In this document: positions 30,361 to 41,967 of the stretch, piece by piece | Position numbering within the stretch: the stretch's first letter is position 1 | How the letters are laid out: each line of letters starts with the position of its first letter | From: Herbaspirillum hiltneri N3 | GTDB taxonomy: Bacteria; Pseudomonadota; Gammaproteobacteria; Burkholderiales; Burkholderiaceae_D | DNA length: 64,000 nucleotides | Direction: 5' to 3' | Assembly: GCF_001267925.1 (NCBI RefSeq) | Contig: NZ_CP011409.1 | Span: 2,356,001-2,420,000, forward strand | The notes under the pieces: model-generated | Database searches by the model: none | What the model saw: only the letters and a program-made list of their open reading frames with translations | What the model was told of the DNA's origin: nothing | Position numbers and translations under genes: made by a program

Positions 30361-31380
30361 ATGAGCCCAAGCCCTCGCGATCACCTGCCAGACGATGAGT
30401 CCAGATCGGACGATCAGGTCGAGCCGTTGGAAACAGTCGATGATCTGGAAGTCATTGACGAGGGCGAGGCGGCCGAGGGCGAAGAGGAAGTCGTCGTTGC
30501 CGTCGAAGGCGTAGAAGAACTCAAGAAGGTGCTGGCAGCCGAGCTGTCCACCGATACCACCCAGCATTACCTGAATCAGATCGGCACCCGACCGTTGCTG
30601 ACGGCGCCGGAAGAGCTGTATTTCGCCACGCTGGCCAAGCAGGGCGATTTTGCCTCGCGCCAGAAGATGATCGAGCACAACCTGCGCCTGGTCGTGTCGA
30701 TCGCCAAACACTACATCAACCGCGGCGTCGCCTTGCTCGATCTGATCGAAGAAGGCAATCTCGGCCTCATGCGCGCCATCGACAAGTTCGAGCCCGAGCG
30801 CGGCTTTCGTTTCTCGACCTATGCCACCTGGTGGATCCGCCAGAGCATCGAACGCGCCATCATGAACCAGGCGCGCACGGTGCGACTACCGGTGCACATG
30901 GTGCGCGAACTGAATCAGATCCTGCGCGCCAAATATCATCTGGAGGCACAGCACCACGACGGCCGCGACGCCACTGCCGAAGATATCGCCCACCTGGTCG
31001 ATCGCCCGGTCGAGGACGTGCAGGACGTGCTGGCGCTGTCCGAACATGCCGCGTCGCTCGATACGCCGCTCGACAACGATCCGCAGGCCAGTCTGATCGA
31101 CCTGTTGCCGGGTTCGCTCGACGAGAGTCCCGATTCCAAGGCTGAATACCACGAAGTGTCGATACTGATCCGCGATTGGCTTAGAAATTTGCCGGACAAG
31201 CAGCGAATCGTCATCACCCGGCGTTTCGGGCTCGACAACGACGATCCTTCCACGCTGGAACAACTCGCCTCGGAGATGGGCATCACCCGCGAACGCGTGC
31301 GCCAGGTGCAGCAAGAGGCACTGATCAAGCTCAAACGCAGCCTGCTGGCCCGCGGCGTGGGCAAGGACGCGCTGTTTTAG
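30361..31380 (+). CDS. rpoS: RNA polymerase sigma factor RpoS
   Basis: Stationary-phase and general stress sigma factor. 339 residues. An acidic N-terminal stretch (about 1-60, with [17 protein letters not shown]) precedes region 1.2 ([20 protein letters not shown]), region 2 ([37 protein letters not shown]), region 3 and region 4 (helix-turn-helix [20 protein letters not shown]). This order and the nlpD neighbour identify RpoS rather than RpoD or RpoH. Begins 3 bp after nlpD. Confidence 0.97.
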   Translation: MSPSPRDHLPDDESRSDDQVEPLETVDDLEVIDEGEAAEGEEEVVVAVEGVEELKKVLAAELSTDTTQHYLNQIGTRPLLTAPEELYFATLAKQGDFASRQKMIEHNLRLVVSIAKHYINRGVALLDLIEEGNLGLMRAIDKFEPERGFRFSTYATWWIRQSIERAIMNQARTVRLPVHMVRELNQILRAKYHLEAQHHDGRDATAEDIAHLVDRPVEDVQDVLALSEHAASLDTPLDNDPQASLIDLLPGSLDESPDSKAEYHEVSILIRDWLRNLPDKQRIVITRRFGLDNDDPSTLEQLASEMGITRERVRQVQQEALIKLKRSLLARGVGKDALF

Positions 31381-31459
31381 CTTCCCTCCGGTCGCGGTAT
31401 CGCCGACAATAGCGTTTTTGGTCTTTTCGGTCGCGACGCTGGTCGCATCTATTGTTTCT

Positions 31460-32818
31460 ATGCAGCAAAACATCATCAATATCAAAGCCCTCGACATGGA
31501 CGGGCGCGGCGTCGGCCATCTGGCGAACGAGGATGGCACTCAGGGCAAAGTGATTTTCGTCGAAGGCGCATTGCCCGGCGAACAGGTCAGCTTCCAGTCT
31601 TACCGCAGGAAGCCGAAGTGGGAGGCCGCCACCATGACCACCCTGCATCGCGAATCATCCTTGCGCGTCAAGCCGCAATGTGACTACTTCGGTCTCTGCG
31701 GCGGCTGCGCCATGCAGCATCTGGAGCCGTCGGCCCAGGTCGCCATGAAGCAGCGCGTGCTCGAAGACAATCTCTGGCATCTCAGCAAGCTCAAAGCGGA
31801 AACCATGTTGCGGCCAATTTACGGGCCGACCTGGGGTTACCGCTACCGCGCCCGGATCTCCGTCAAGAACGTGGTCAAGAAGGGCACCGTGCTGGTTGGC
31901 TTCCATGAAAAGAAGTCGCCGTTCGTGAGCGACATGAAGACTTGCGAGATCCTGCCGCCGCACGTTTCCGCAATGCTGATGCCGCTGCGTGCCCTGATCG
32001 GTTCGCTGAGCATCATCGACCGCCTGCCGCAAATCGAACTTGCCATCGGTGAGGGTGACAACGGCGTGAAAACCACCGTGATGGTCTTGCGCGTGATGGA
32101 GCCGCCGAGCGCCGACGACGAAATCAAGCTCAAGGCTTTTGCCGACGAATACAAGGTCGAGTGGTGGCTGCAGCCGAAAGGTCCGGACACGGCGCATCCC
32201 TTCTATCCGCCGCAATCGAACCTGCATTACACGCTGCCGGAATTCGGCATCCGCATGCCGTTCAAGCCCACCGATTTCACCCAGGTCAATCACCAGATCA
32301 ACCGTGTGCTGGTGGCGCGGGCTTTGCGTCTGCTCGATGTGCAGCCGGAAGATCGCGTCGCCGACCTGTTTTGCGGCCTGGGCAATTTCACGTTGCCGAT
32401 CGCCACGCTGGCCAGGGAAGTCGTCGGCATCGAAGGCAGTACGGCCTTGACGGAGCGTGCTGCCGAGAATGCGAAGGTCAATGCCGTTGCCGGAAAAACG
32501 GCGTTCTACTGCCGTAATCTGTTTGAAGCGACGACCGAGGATTTCATCGCGCTGGGGAAATTCGATCGCATGCTGATCGACCCGCCGCGTGAAGGCGCGC
32601 TGGAAGTATGCAAGGCGATTGCCGGGTTGGGCGAGCAGCACGCCCACCTGAAGCCCAGGCGCATCGTCTACGTGTCCTGCAACCCGGCCACGCTGGCGCG
32701 CGACGCCGGCGAGCTGGTCACTCTCGGCGGCTACCGCCTGACGCTGGCGGGTGTGGTGAACATGTTTCCGCACACGGCGCATGTGGAATCCATGGCGGTG
32801 TTCGATTTGCCGGGTTGA
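31460..32818 (+). CDS. rlmD: 23S rRNA (uracil-1939-C5)-methyltransferase RlmD
   Basis: SAM-dependent methylation of U1939 in 23S rRNA (formerly RumA). 452 residues from ATG 31460; the longer frame starts with TTG and is not family-like. A TRAM domain (about 1-60) is followed by the Fe-S cysteines in [10 protein letters not shown] (about 73-82) with a fourth near KTCEILPP. The SAM site is [16 protein letters not shown] (about 300), and the catalytic cysteine is in [12 protein letters not shown]. Follows rpoS by 79 bp; no terminator is visible between them, so readthrough is possible. Confidence 0.95.
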   Translation: MQQNIINIKALDMDGRGVGHLANEDGTQGKVIFVEGALPGEQVSFQSYRRKPKWEAATMTTLHRESSLRVKPQCDYFGLCGGCAMQHLEPSAQVAMKQRVLEDNLWHLSKLKAETMLRPIYGPTWGYRYRARISVKNVVKKGTVLVGFHEKKSPFVSDMKTCEILPPHVSAMLMPLRALIGSLSIIDRLPQIELAIGEGDNGVKTTVMVLRVMEPPSADDEIKLKAFADEYKVEWWLQPKGPDTAHPFYPPQSNLHYTLPEFGIRMPFKPTDFTQVNHQINRVLVARALRLLDVQPEDRVADLFCGLGNFTLPIATLAREVVGIEGSTALTERAAENAKVNAVAGKTAFYCRNLFEATTEDFIALGKFDRMLIDPPREGALEVCKAIAGLGEQHAHLKPRRIVYVSCNPATLARDAGELVTLGGYRLTLAGVVNMFPHTAHVESMAVFDLPG

Positions 32819-32837
32819 GTTGTCTCGGTGACACCAT

Positions 32838-32868
32838 GAAAAAAGCCGACCACTGGTCGGCTTTTTCT
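32838..32868. terminator. Bidirectional terminator between rlmD and the BI-1 gene
   Basis: AAAAAGCCGACCA pairs with TGGTCGGCTTTTT with almost no loop. A-run and T-run flank it, so it can serve both convergent genes. Confidence 0.92.
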
Positions 32869-32889
32869 TTGAAGCTGTCTGCTGCGCAA

Positions 32890-33582
32890 TCAGTCGCGAT
32901 TGCCGCCCAGGATGCCCAGGATAGAGAGCAGGTTGACGAACACGTTGTAGACGTCCAGATAGATCGCCAGGGTGGCCGAAATATAGTTGGTTTCGCCGCC
33001 GTTGATGACTTGTTGCACGTCATACAGGATGTAAGCCGAGAAAATCGCGATTGCCACCACCGAAATGGTCAGTTGCAGCGCGGGCAGTTGCAGGAAGATA
33101 TTGGCCAGCGAGGCGACGATGATGACCAGCACGCCGGCGAACAGCCATTTGCTCATGCTCGAGAAATCACGCTTGGATACGGTCGCAACGGTTGCCATGG
33201 CGCCGAAAATCAGTGCGGTGCCGCCGAATGCGGTCATGATCAGTTGTGCGCCGTTGGAAAAGCCCAGCGTGTACTCAATCAGGCGCGACAGCATCAGACC
33301 CATGAAGAAGGTGAAGCCGAGCAGGACTGCAACGCCCAGGCCGGAATTCTTGGTCTTTTCGATTGCGTAGAAGAAGCCGAACGCCACGGCCATGAACACC
33401 ACGAAACCGATCATCGGGCTGCCGGCGAAGAGGCTCAGATGCAATTGCACGCCCAGCCACGCGCCGAGCACGGTCGGGATCATGGACAATGCGAGCAGCC
33501 AGTAAGTGTTGCGCAGCACGCGATTGCGCGCCAGGGCGCCGGTATTCAGGTTTTCAAGTGTGTTTTGCGAGTAATTGTTCAT
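32890..33582 (-). CDS. Bax inhibitor-1/YccA family membrane protein
   Basis: A 230-residue polytopic membrane protein with about seven hydrophobic helices. It has the BI-1 layout: short polar N-terminus (MNNYSQNTLENLNTGALARN), successive helices, and the final acidic pair region around AYILYDVQQVINGGETNYI. The conserved aspartates in this part form the pH-sensing, Ca2+-leak gate in the studied bacterial homologue YetJ. In E. coli the relative YccA interacts with FtsH. That is notable because hflK and hflC, also FtsH regulators, lie 12 kb away, but a link is speculative. Monocistronic and divergent from ndk. Confidence 0.92.
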   Translation of the reverse strand: MNNYSQNTLENLNTGALARNRVLRNTYWLLALSMIPTVLGAWLGVQLHLSLFAGSPMIGFVVFMAVAFGFFYAIEKTKNSGLGVAVLLGFTFFMGLMLSRLIEYTLGFSNGAQLIMTAFGGTALIFGAMATVATVSKRDFSSMSKWLFAGVLVIIVASLANIFLQLPALQLTISVVAIAIFSAYILYDVQQVINGGETNYISATLAIYLDVYNVFVNLLSILGILGGNRD

Positions 33583-33807
33583 TCGTCCTCCGGTAGCGTT
33601 AAATGCGAACAGAGCATAGCACGACGCTCACTGCATGAGACATCGCTGCCAGAGCGAAGTTCGTCCGCGGATACGAAGGAATTTTGTCAGTTTGTCATGC
33701 TTTATAGCGAATTAGACTGATAAATAGCCGTTTCGTGGTAGAATTAAAGGTTGATTGAATTGTTAATTAACGGCTTTAACCCTTTCTTTTTATTGGAGTT
33801 TTTACAC

Positions 33808-34233
33808 ATGGCAATTGAACGCACCCTGTCGATTATCAAACCGGACGCAGTTGCGAAAAACGTGATCGGTCAGATTTATTCCCGTTTCGAAAACGCCGGC
33901 CTGAAAATCATCGCTGCGCGCATGATTCACTTGTCGCGTGCCGAAGCTGAAGGTTTCTACGCGGTTCACCGTGAGCGTCCATTCTTCAAGGATCTGGTCG
34001 ACTTCATGGTCTCCGGTCCTGTGATCGTGCAAGCCCTGGAAGGCGACAACGCCATCCTGAAGCACCGCGACCTGATGGGCGCAACCGATCCGAAGAAGGC
34101 AGAAAAAGGCACAATCCGCGCCGATTTCGCTGATTCGATCGACGCCAACGCAGTGCACGGTTCCGACGCGGCAGAAACAGCGAAAGTTGAAATCGCTTAC
34201 TTCTTCCCGGCGCTGAATATCTATTCGCGTTAA
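33808..34233 (+). CDS. ndk: Nucleoside diphosphate kinase
   Basis: Transfers gamma-phosphate from ATP to nucleoside diphosphates through a phosphohistidine. The 141-residue product starts [18 protein letters not shown] and carries the active-site histidine in [20 protein letters not shown]. The ATG at 33808 follows TTGGAG; the longer frame is not family-like. First gene of the long housekeeping series. The 225-bp divergent gap upstream is A/T-rich with a TAGAAT (33739-33744) as possible -10. Confidence 0.97.
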   Translation: MAIERTLSIIKPDAVAKNVIGQIYSRFENAGLKIIAARMIHLSRAEAEGFYAVHRERPFFKDLVDFMVSGPVIVQALEGDNAILKHRDLMGATDPKKAEKGTIRADFADSIDANAVHGSDAAETAKVEIAYFFPALNIYSR

Positions 34234-34300
34234 TTTGCAGCAAAGTTACCTTGAAGTTTGGGCGTCCATGCATCAAGGTTAACCAAAAGCGGTACATGTT

Positions 34301-35482
34301 ATGACAACAGCTCTCACCAACCTGCTGGATCTGGATCCCGCGCAACTCGTTGCTTATTGTGGCGAGTTGGGTGAGAAGCCGTTTCGCGCCAAACAATTGC
34401 AACGCTGGATTCATCAATACGGCGTTGCCGATTTTGCCGAGATGACCGATCTCGCCAAGTCGCTGCGTGAAAAGCTGTCGACGCGCGCCCATGTGGCAGC
34501 GCCGGCCGTCATCAGCGACCATACTTCTACCGACGGCACCCGCAAATGGCTGGTGGATGTCGGCAACGGCAATGCCGTTGAAACCGTATTCATTCCCGAA
34601 GAAAATCGCGGCACCCTGTGCATTTCGACCCAGGCAGGCTGTGCGGTCAATTGCCGTTTCTGCTCGACCGGCAAGCAAGGCTTCAACCGCAACCTGAGCG
34701 TCGGCGAAATTATCGGCCAGTTGTGGATGGCCGAGTTCGAACTGCGCAAGACCAAGGGCGTCGAAGCAGGCCCCAAAGGCGAACGCCAGATCACCAACGT
34801 GGTGATGATGGGCATGGGCGAGCCGCTACTGAATTTCGAACCTACTGTTACCGCCTTGAAGCTGATGCTCGACGATAACGCGTACGGCCTGTCGCGCCGC
34901 CGCGTAACGCTGTCGACCAGCGGCGTGGTGCCGATGATGGACAAGCTGTCGCAGGAATGCGCCGTAGCCCTGGCCGTGTCGCTGCATGCGTCCAACGATG
35001 CGTTGCGCGACAGCCTGATTCCGTTGAACAAGAAATATCCGCTGCAGGAACTGATGGCGGCGTGCAAGCGCTACCTCGAATTCGCGCCGCGTGATTTCGT
35101 GACCTTCGAATATTGCATGCTGGACGGCGTCAACGACAGCGACGCGCATGCGCGCGAACTGGTGGCATTGGTGCAGGGCGGCGGCGACAGCAAGGCTGCA
35201 GTGCCATGCAAGTTTAACCTGATTCCGTTCAATCCTTTCCCTGAATCCGGATTGAAGCGTTCCCACAATCCGCGCATCAAGGCGTTTGCCCAGATTCTGA
35301 TGGATGCCGGGATCGTCACCACCATTCGCAAGACGCGCGGCGATGATATCGACGCTGCCTGCGGCCAGTTGGCGGGCGAGGTCAAGGACCGCACCCGCGT
35401 GCAGGAGCGCATGCAGAAGATGACGGAGTACCAGCAAAAATTCGGCAAGGACTTCGGCCGCATCGTGGAGATCTCCGGGTGA
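34301..35482 (+). CDS. rlmN: Dual-specificity RNA methyltransferase RlmN
   Basis: Radical SAM enzyme that makes 2-methyladenosine at A2503 of 23S rRNA and A37 of some tRNAs. 393 residues. The cluster motif is CxxxCxxC in [12 protein letters not shown] (about 113-124), followed by QGFNRNL. The two catalytic cysteines are in [11 protein letters not shown] and near the C-terminus in [23 protein letters not shown] and [12 protein letters not shown] are further family motifs. Lies 67 bp after ndk; its stop overlaps the GTG start of pilF. Confidence 0.97.
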   Translation: MTTALTNLLDLDPAQLVAYCGELGEKPFRAKQLQRWIHQYGVADFAEMTDLAKSLREKLSTRAHVAAPAVISDHTSTDGTRKWLVDVGNGNAVETVFIPEENRGTLCISTQAGCAVNCRFCSTGKQGFNRNLSVGEIIGQLWMAEFELRKTKGVEAGPKGERQITNVVMMGMGEPLLNFEPTVTALKLMLDDNAYGLSRRRVTLSTSGVVPMMDKLSQECAVALAVSLHASNDALRDSLIPLNKKYPLQELMAACKRYLEFAPRDFVTFEYCMLDGVNDSDAHARELVALVQGGGDSKAAVPCKFNLIPFNPFPESGLKRSHNPRIKAFAQILMDAGIVTTIRKTRGDDIDAACGQLAGEVKDRTRVQERMQKMTEYQQKFGKDFGRIVEISG

Positions 35483-36297
35483 GGATACGCTGGCAGAACA
35501 GTGTCATTGCCTTGCTGCTGGCACCTGCTTTGCTGCTGACCGGATGCGCTTCCTCCAAAACGGACGATGCCGTCGCCGGCCACAGCGTACCGGTATCGTC
35601 GTCCCGAATGAACGTCCAGGCTGACGCTCAGAAGCGCGCCGATATTCGTTTGCAACTGGCGGTCGGTTATTACGAACAGCGCCAGTTTGCCGTCGCGGCG
35701 GAAGAAGCCGGACTGGCTTTGCAAGCGGTTCCCGATTTTGCCGAGGCTTATGGCATGCGTGCGCTGGCTTTCATGGAAATGGGCCGCAGCAGGCAAGCCG
35801 AGGCGGATTTCCGCCAGGCGCTGAATCTCGCACCCGGCAATCCTGATTTTGCCAACAATTATGGCTGGTTCCTGTGCAATGATAGTCGTGCTACTGAAGC
35901 GATACCGTACTTCGAGGCGGCAGTCGCGCAACCGTCTTATCGTTCGCCTGGCAAGGCCCTGGCCAATGCCGGCGCATGCAGCCTGAAGCTGCAGAACGTG
36001 ACGGCGGCAGAGCGCTATTTTGCGCGGGCGTTCCAGTATGAGCCGGCCAGTCTGGCGACCAATGTGAACTTGACCAGAATTTACTTTGACCGAAATGAAT
36101 TCGAGCGTGCGCGCTTTCACATCGGTCTGGCGGCGAAAAATGATGTCTTGAATGTCGATGCGCTATGGCTAGCCATCAAGATTGAACGTAAACTAGGCAA
36201 TCAATCAGCCGAAAATGAACTGGCGGCGCAGTTGCGCCGTCGCTATCCGTCTTCGTCAGAATACGCGGCTTATCAACGTGGAGCATTTGATGAGTGA
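35479..36297 (+). CDS. pilF: Type IV pilus biogenesis lipoprotein PilF/PilW
   Basis: TPR lipoprotein that helps the PilQ secretin assemble in the outer membrane. 272 residues from GTG 35479, overlapping the rlmN stop by 4 bases. The signal peptide is of the lipoprotein type ([16 protein letters not shown]). TPR-like units follow ([59 protein letters not shown]). The order rlmN-pilF-rodZ-ispG-hisS-yfgM-bamB-der is common in proteobacteria. No other pilus genes are in the window. Confidence 0.92.
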   Translation: MRIRWQNSVIALLLAPALLLTGCASSKTDDAVAGHSVPVSSSRMNVQADAQKRADIRLQLAVGYYEQRQFAVAAEEAGLALQAVPDFAEAYGMRALAFMEMGRSRQAEADFRQALNLAPGNPDFANNYGWFLCNDSRATEAIPYFEAAVAQPSYRSPGKALANAGACSLKLQNVTAAERYFARAFQYEPASLATNVNLTRIYFDRNEFERARFHIGLAAKNDVLNVDALWLAIKIERKLGNQSAENELAAQLRRRYPSSSEYAAYQRGAFDE

Positions 36298-37348
36298 TCA
36301 GCAGGGAAATGAAGCGCCAATCTCCGGTTTTGCATCGGGGACAGAAGAGGTAAGGCAAGTAGCATTACCCGGAGCGCTATTGGCTGCGCAACGTCAGGCC
36401 AAGGGGTGGTCTGTGGAACATGCCGCGAGTCAGTTGAAATTCGCCACGCGCCAGGTGATTGCGCTGGAAGCGGACAATTATGCCGCGTTGCCGGGGCCGG
36501 TCATCGTGCGCGGCTTTGTGCGCGCCTATGCCAAGTTGCTGGGGCTGGACGCCAACGCGCTGGTGGCATTGCTGCCGCAGGACGGTCCTGCACAAACCGG
36601 GCCGATCGCGCCGCAGCGCACACTGTCGACGCCGTTTTCGGAGTCGCCGCTGCCGCTGGGCAATCGCAGCAAGGTTTCGCCGGGTCTGGTGGTCGGCGGC
36701 GTGCTGGTGGTGTTGCTGGTCGGCGCTGCCGCAGTGATCCATCGCACGGACGCGTTCAGCGACGTGCCGCAACTGGCATGGCTGAAGCAGGGCGCCAAAA
36801 CGTCCTCCGACGATGTGGCTCCCGCGCCGGCGCAAGCCGACGCCCAGCAGGATTTGCCGCCTGAAGTACAGGACGGCTCGGACAAGAGCAAACTGGAAAA
36901 AGTCGAGTCGGCCGTGACGAGCGCTGCCAGTTCGGCCGGCGCCGCGATCACCAATGTTTCCGAAAAGGTCGCCAGCGTAGTGGCGCCGAGCGCGCCGGAG
37001 CCGGTTGCTGCAAAGACGCCGGCGGTTGAGCCTGCGCAGCCGAAAGTCGCCGCCGCAGCACCGGTCAACCCGGGTTCGCCCGTGACCGGCAGCCTGAACA
37101 TCAGCAACAGCAAGGATTTGCTGCGCCTTACCTTCCGCGAGGACTCATGGGTGGAAATCCGTCGCGGCGACAAGTCGACCATGATTTCGCGCTTGCTCAA
37201 GGCCGGCACCACCGAGTCGTTCGACATCAATGAGCCGGTCACGCTGGTGGTCGGCAATGCAGCGGGTGTCGATGCCAGCCTGCGTGGTTCCAAGCTGGAC
37301 CTGGAAACCGGCAGCAGCAGCAACGTGGCTCGTCTGAGCCTGAAATGA
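36290..37348 (+). CDS. rodZ: Cytoskeletal protein RodZ
   Basis: Bitopic membrane protein linking MreB to the elongation machinery for rod shape. 352 residues from ATG 36290, which follows GGAG and overlaps pilF by 8 bases. A cytoplasmic helix-turn-helix domain (about 24-95, LPGALLAAQRQAKGWSVEHA, then VRGFVRAYAKLLGLD), a membrane helix (about 129-147, LVVGGVLVVLLVGAAAV), an Ala/Pro/Ser-rich periplasmic linker, and a C-terminal DUF4115 domain (from about 275, LLRLTFREDSWVEIRRGD). Confidence 0.93.
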   Translation: MSDQQGNEAPISGFASGTEEVRQVALPGALLAAQRQAKGWSVEHAASQLKFATRQVIALEADNYAALPGPVIVRGFVRAYAKLLGLDANALVALLPQDGPAQTGPIAPQRTLSTPFSESPLPLGNRSKVSPGLVVGGVLVVLLVGAAAVIHRTDAFSDVPQLAWLKQGAKTSSDDVAPAPAQADAQQDLPPEVQDGSDKSKLEKVESAVTSAASSAGAAITNVSEKVASVVAPSAPEPVAAKTPAVEPAQPKVAAAAPVNPGSPVTGSLNISNSKDLLRLTFREDSWVEIRRGDKSTMISRLLKAGTTESFDINEPVTLVVGNAAGVDASLRGSKLDLETGSSSNVARLSLK

Positions 37349-37366
37349 ATCTGAAATAACGCACGT

Positions 37367-38635
<1,269 letters not shown>

Positions 38636-38709
38636 GTCCTTGTCGGCATGCCGCCTGGACAGGCGGCCGCCGGCTGGCCTGTGACTGAACAAACCTGAAG
38701 ATCATTAGC

Positions 38710-40056
38710 ATGTCTGAAAACAAGAAAATCGAAAAAATCGTCGGCGTCAAAGGGATGAACGACATCCTGCCGGCCGATGCGCCGCTGTGGGAATTGTTCG
38801 AAAACACCGTGCATTCGGTGCTCAAGAGCTACGGCTTCCAGCAAATCCGCACGCCGATCGTCGAGCCGACCGCTTTGTTCTCGCGCGGCCTGGGCGAAGT
38901 CACCGATATCGTCGAGAAGGAAATGTATTCCTTCACCGATTCCATGAACGGCGACAACCTGACCTTGCGTCCGGAAAGCACCGCCAGCGTGGTGCGCGCG
39001 GCGCTCGAACACAATCTGACCTACGATGGCCCGAAGCGCCTTTGGTACGCGGGTCCGATGTTCCGCCATGAGCGTCCGCAGCGCGGCCGCTATCGCCAGT
39101 TCCACCAGGTTGGCGCGGAAGCGCTTGGCTTCACCGGCCCGGACATCGACGCCGAACTGATCATGATGTGCCAACGCCTGTGGGACGACCTCGGCCTGGA
39201 AGACATTCGCCTCGAACTGAATTCCATCGGCGACGCCGAGGAGCGCAGCAAGCATCGCGCGGATCTGATTGCCTATTTCGAGCAGCACAAGGAGCTGCTC
39301 GACACAGACGCTCAGCGCCGCCTGCATTCGAATCCGCTGCGTATCCTCGACACCAAGAATCCGACCATGCAGGAGATGGTCAACGCCGCGCCCAAGCTGC
39401 TCGACTATCTCGGTGAAGAATCGCGTGCGCACTTCGAAGGCGTGCAAAAGATCCTCAATCACAACAACATCCCGTTCACGATCAATCCGCGTCTGGTGCG
39501 CGGCATGGATTATTACAACCGGACGGTATTCGAGTGGGTCACCGACCAGCTCGGTTCGCAAGGCACGGTGTGCGGCGGCGGGCGCTACGATCCGCTGATC
39601 GAAATGTTCGGCGGCAAGCCGACCCCGGCCTGCGGTTTCGCCATGGGCGTGGAGCGCTTGCTGGAACTGATGAAGGCGAGCGGCGAGCAGTATGCGCCGA
39701 ACCAATGCGACGTCTATATGGTCCACCAGGGTGACGAAGCGCAACTGCAATCCTTTGTACTGGCGGAAAGATTACGCGGTGCCGGGCTGGATGTTGTGCT
39801 ACATTGCGCATCGGCGAGCGCGGGCGGCAGCTTCAAGTCGCAGATGAAGAAGGCCGACGCGAGCGGCGCGGCGTTTGCGGTCATCCTCGGCGAAGACGAA
39901 GTCAAGAACGCCACTGCGACGGTCAAGACCTTGCGTGCAGCCGAAGGCGAGAGCAACCAGGTCACGATTTCATTCGACGGCGTCACCGACTATGTCGTGG
40001 AGCAAATCGTCGGTGATCATGATCACGATCATGACCACGTGCATTACCACCCTTAA
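38710..40056 (+). CDS. hisS: Histidyl-tRNA synthetase with His-rich C-terminal tail
   Basis: Charges tRNA-His. 448 residues. Class II motifs: motif 2 [19 protein letters not shown], the histidine loop [15 protein letters not shown], motif 3 [13 protein letters not shown], and a C-terminal anticodon-binding domain ([14 protein letters not shown]). The last 15 residues ([15 protein letters not shown]) are a run of alternating Asp and His absent from the E. coli enzyme; it looks like a metal-binding tail. Normal synthetase function is not in doubt. Begins 74 bp after ispG. Confidence 0.97.
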   Translation: MSENKKIEKIVGVKGMNDILPADAPLWELFENTVHSVLKSYGFQQIRTPIVEPTALFSRGLGEVTDIVEKEMYSFTDSMNGDNLTLRPESTASVVRAALEHNLTYDGPKRLWYAGPMFRHERPQRGRYRQFHQVGAEALGFTGPDIDAELIMMCQRLWDDLGLEDIRLELNSIGDAEERSKHRADLIAYFEQHKELLDTDAQRRLHSNPLRILDTKNPTMQEMVNAAPKLLDYLGEESRAHFEGVQKILNHNNIPFTINPRLVRGMDYYNRTVFEWVTDQLGSQGTVCGGGRYDPLIEMFGGKPTPACGFAMGVERLLELMKASGEQYAPNQCDVYMVHQGDEAQLQSFVLAERLRGAGLDVVLHCASASAGGSFKSQMKKADASGAAFAVILGEDEVKNATATVKTLRAAEGESNQVTISFDGVTDYVVEQIVGDHDHDHDHVHYHP

Positions 40057-40083
40057 TTCCTGAACCACTTTTAGACTTTTCTC

Positions 40084-40734
40084 ATGGCATACGATCTCGA
40101 AGAACAAGAACAGCTTGCTTCCATCAAGGCTTGGTGGAACAAGTACGGCAATCTTCTGACCTGGGTATTGATCGCCGCGCTGGCCGCCTACGGCGCCTGG
40201 AGCGGCTGGAATTTGTATCAGCGCAAGCAGTCGCAGCAGGCCTCGCAACTCTACGAAGAGCAGCAGAAGGCCGCGCAAGCCAAAGATGGCGCCAAAGTGC
40301 TGCGCGCAGCGACCGACATGCAAGACAAGTTCAGCGGTACCGCTTACGCGCAGATGAGCGCGCTGGTCGCGGCCAAGACCGCCTTCGAGGCAAACGACAC
40401 CGAGACCGCGAAGAAGCAATTGCAATGGGTCATCGACCATGGCCGCGACGCCGAATACAAGGCGATCGCATCGATTCGCCTGGCCGGCCTGTTGCTGGAC
40501 GGCAAGGCCTATGACGATGCGCTCAAGTTGCTGGCCGGCGATTTCCCGGCGCAGTTTGCCGGCGCCGTCGCCGACCGCAAGGGCGATATCCTGGTGGCGC
40601 AGGACAAGCGCGATGAAGCGCGTAGCGCGTATCAACTGGCGCTGGACAAGACCGACGAGCGCAATCCGGGCCGCCAGCTGATCCAGCTGAAGCTCGACGC
40701 CATCGGTGGCGCACCGGCCAAGGCTGCAGCCTGA
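40084..40734 (+). CDS. yfgM: YfgM family TPR membrane protein
   Basis: A 216-residue inner-membrane protein with one N-terminal membrane helix (about 23-42, NLLTWVLIAALAAYGAWSGW) and a periplasmic part of TPR-like helices. In E. coli YfgM accompanies the SecYEG translocon and PpiD. The neighbours hisS (27 bp before) and bamB (54 bp after) match the usual position. The N-terminal EEQEQLASIKAWWNKYG is typical. Confidence 0.9.
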   Translation: MAYDLEEQEQLASIKAWWNKYGNLLTWVLIAALAAYGAWSGWNLYQRKQSQQASQLYEEQQKAAQAKDGAKVLRAATDMQDKFSGTAYAQMSALVAAKTAFEANDTETAKKQLQWVIDHGRDAEYKAIASIRLAGLLLDGKAYDDALKLLAGDFPAQFAGAVADRKGDILVAQDKRDEARSAYQLALDKTDERNPGRQLIQLKLDAIGGAPAKAAA

Positions 40735-40788
40735 GCATCGCCATAACAACACTCCAACATCGTGCAATCCGGTAAGAGGAAAAACCAT

Positions 40789-41961
40789 ATGCGTCGTGAG
40801 TCACAAGTCGTATCCAGGCGTACAGCGTCCCTGGCGATCAAACTGAGTGCGCTGGCCGCCGTGGCGTTGCTGTCGGGCTGCTCGCTGTTTTCCAGCAAAA
40901 AGGAAGTCAACCCGCCTGCCGCGCTGGTCGAGTTCAAGCAAACCTTGCGTACGCAAACCGTCTGGACCGCATCGGTCGGCAAGGCCGGCTCCTTCCGGTT
41001 CAGCCCCGTGTTCGCCGGCGGCAGCGTGTTCGCCGCAGGTGCTGACGGCGCTGTAGTGCGCCTGAATGCCGCCACTGGCCAGACCGTGTGGCGCGTCAAT
41101 GCCGGCTCGTCGCTGACCGCCGGTGTCGGCAGCGACGGCAACGTGGTCGCAGTGGTGGGCGAGAAGGGTGTCGTCCAAGCCTTTGACGGCAACGGCAAGT
41201 CGCTGTGGAAAGCCCAGGCGCCCAGTGAAGTCCTGTCGGCTCCGGTCGTAGGTTCTGGTCTGGTGCTGGTGCGCAGCATCGACAATCGCGTCACCGCATT
41301 CGACGCAGAAAACGGCACCCGCCGCTGGACCGTTCTGCGTCCTCTGCCGACGCTGACTCTGCGCACTGCACCGGGCATCGTGCTCGATTCGCAAACCGCT
41401 TATGTCGCCTTGCCGGGCGGCCGCTTGTCGGCGCTGGCGCTGAACAATGGCGGTCCGCGCTGGGAAGTCGCCGTCGGCGATCCGAAGGGCACCACCGAAC
41501 TTGAGCGTATCGCTGACGTCTCGGGCGTGCCGGGACTGGGTGTGCGTGATGTCTGCGCGGTCGCCTACCAAGGCCGCATCGGCTGCTTTGATGTCACCAA
41601 CGGCAATGTGCGCTGGGCCAAGGATTTTTCCAGCGAATCAGGTCTGACGCTAGATGATCGTTTCGTGTTTGCAGCCGATGACAAGGGTGGTGTGACAGAA
41701 TTCGCCCGCGACACCGGCACTGCGCTGTGGCGCAACAGCAAGCTGGCCTATCGCCGCTTGTCGCCGCCGATTGCAGTTGGCAAAGCGGTCGCAGTAGGCG
41801 ATTATCAGGGTTATATCCATTTCCTGTCGCGCGACGACGGTGCGTTTGTCGCCCGTACAAGCACTGACGGCAGCCCGATCCAGGTGACGCCGATTGCCGC
41901 TGGGCAAGCCGTCGTTTTTCAAACTCAAGCAGGAACAGTCGTCGCCTTGGCGGCAGAATAA
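40789..41961 (+). CDS. bamB: Outer membrane assembly lipoprotein BamB
   Basis: An eight-bladed beta-propeller lipoprotein of the BAM complex that inserts outer-membrane proteins. 390 residues. ATG 40789 follows AGAGGA; the earlier GTG is not needed. The lipoprotein signal ends LLSGC. PQQ-like repeat segments follow, such as VVRLNAATGQTVWRVNAG, VVQAFDGNGKSLWKAQAP, VTAFDAENGTRRWTVLRP and GRIGCFDVTNGNVRWAKD. Located between yfgM and der as is typical. Confidence 0.95.
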   Translation: MRRESQVVSRRTASLAIKLSALAAVALLSGCSLFSSKKEVNPPAALVEFKQTLRTQTVWTASVGKAGSFRFSPVFAGGSVFAAGADGAVVRLNAATGQTVWRVNAGSSLTAGVGSDGNVVAVVGEKGVVQAFDGNGKSLWKAQAPSEVLSAPVVGSGLVLVRSIDNRVTAFDAENGTRRWTVLRPLPTLTLRTAPGIVLDSQTAYVALPGGRLSALALNNGGPRWEVAVGDPKGTTELERIADVSGVPGLGVRDVCAVAYQGRIGCFDVTNGNVRWAKDFSSESGLTLDDRFVFAADDKGGVTEFARDTGTALWRNSKLAYRRLSPPIAVGKAVAVGDYQGYIHFLSRDDGAFVARTSTDGSPIQVTPIAAGQAVVFQTQAGTVVALAAE

Positions 41962-41967
41962 AATTTA

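Noticed and set aside
34240..34290. Inverted repeat TTACCTTGA/TCAAGGTTAA between ndk and rlmN
   Set aside because: It is imperfect, has a long loop and lacks a T-tract, so it was not called a terminator.
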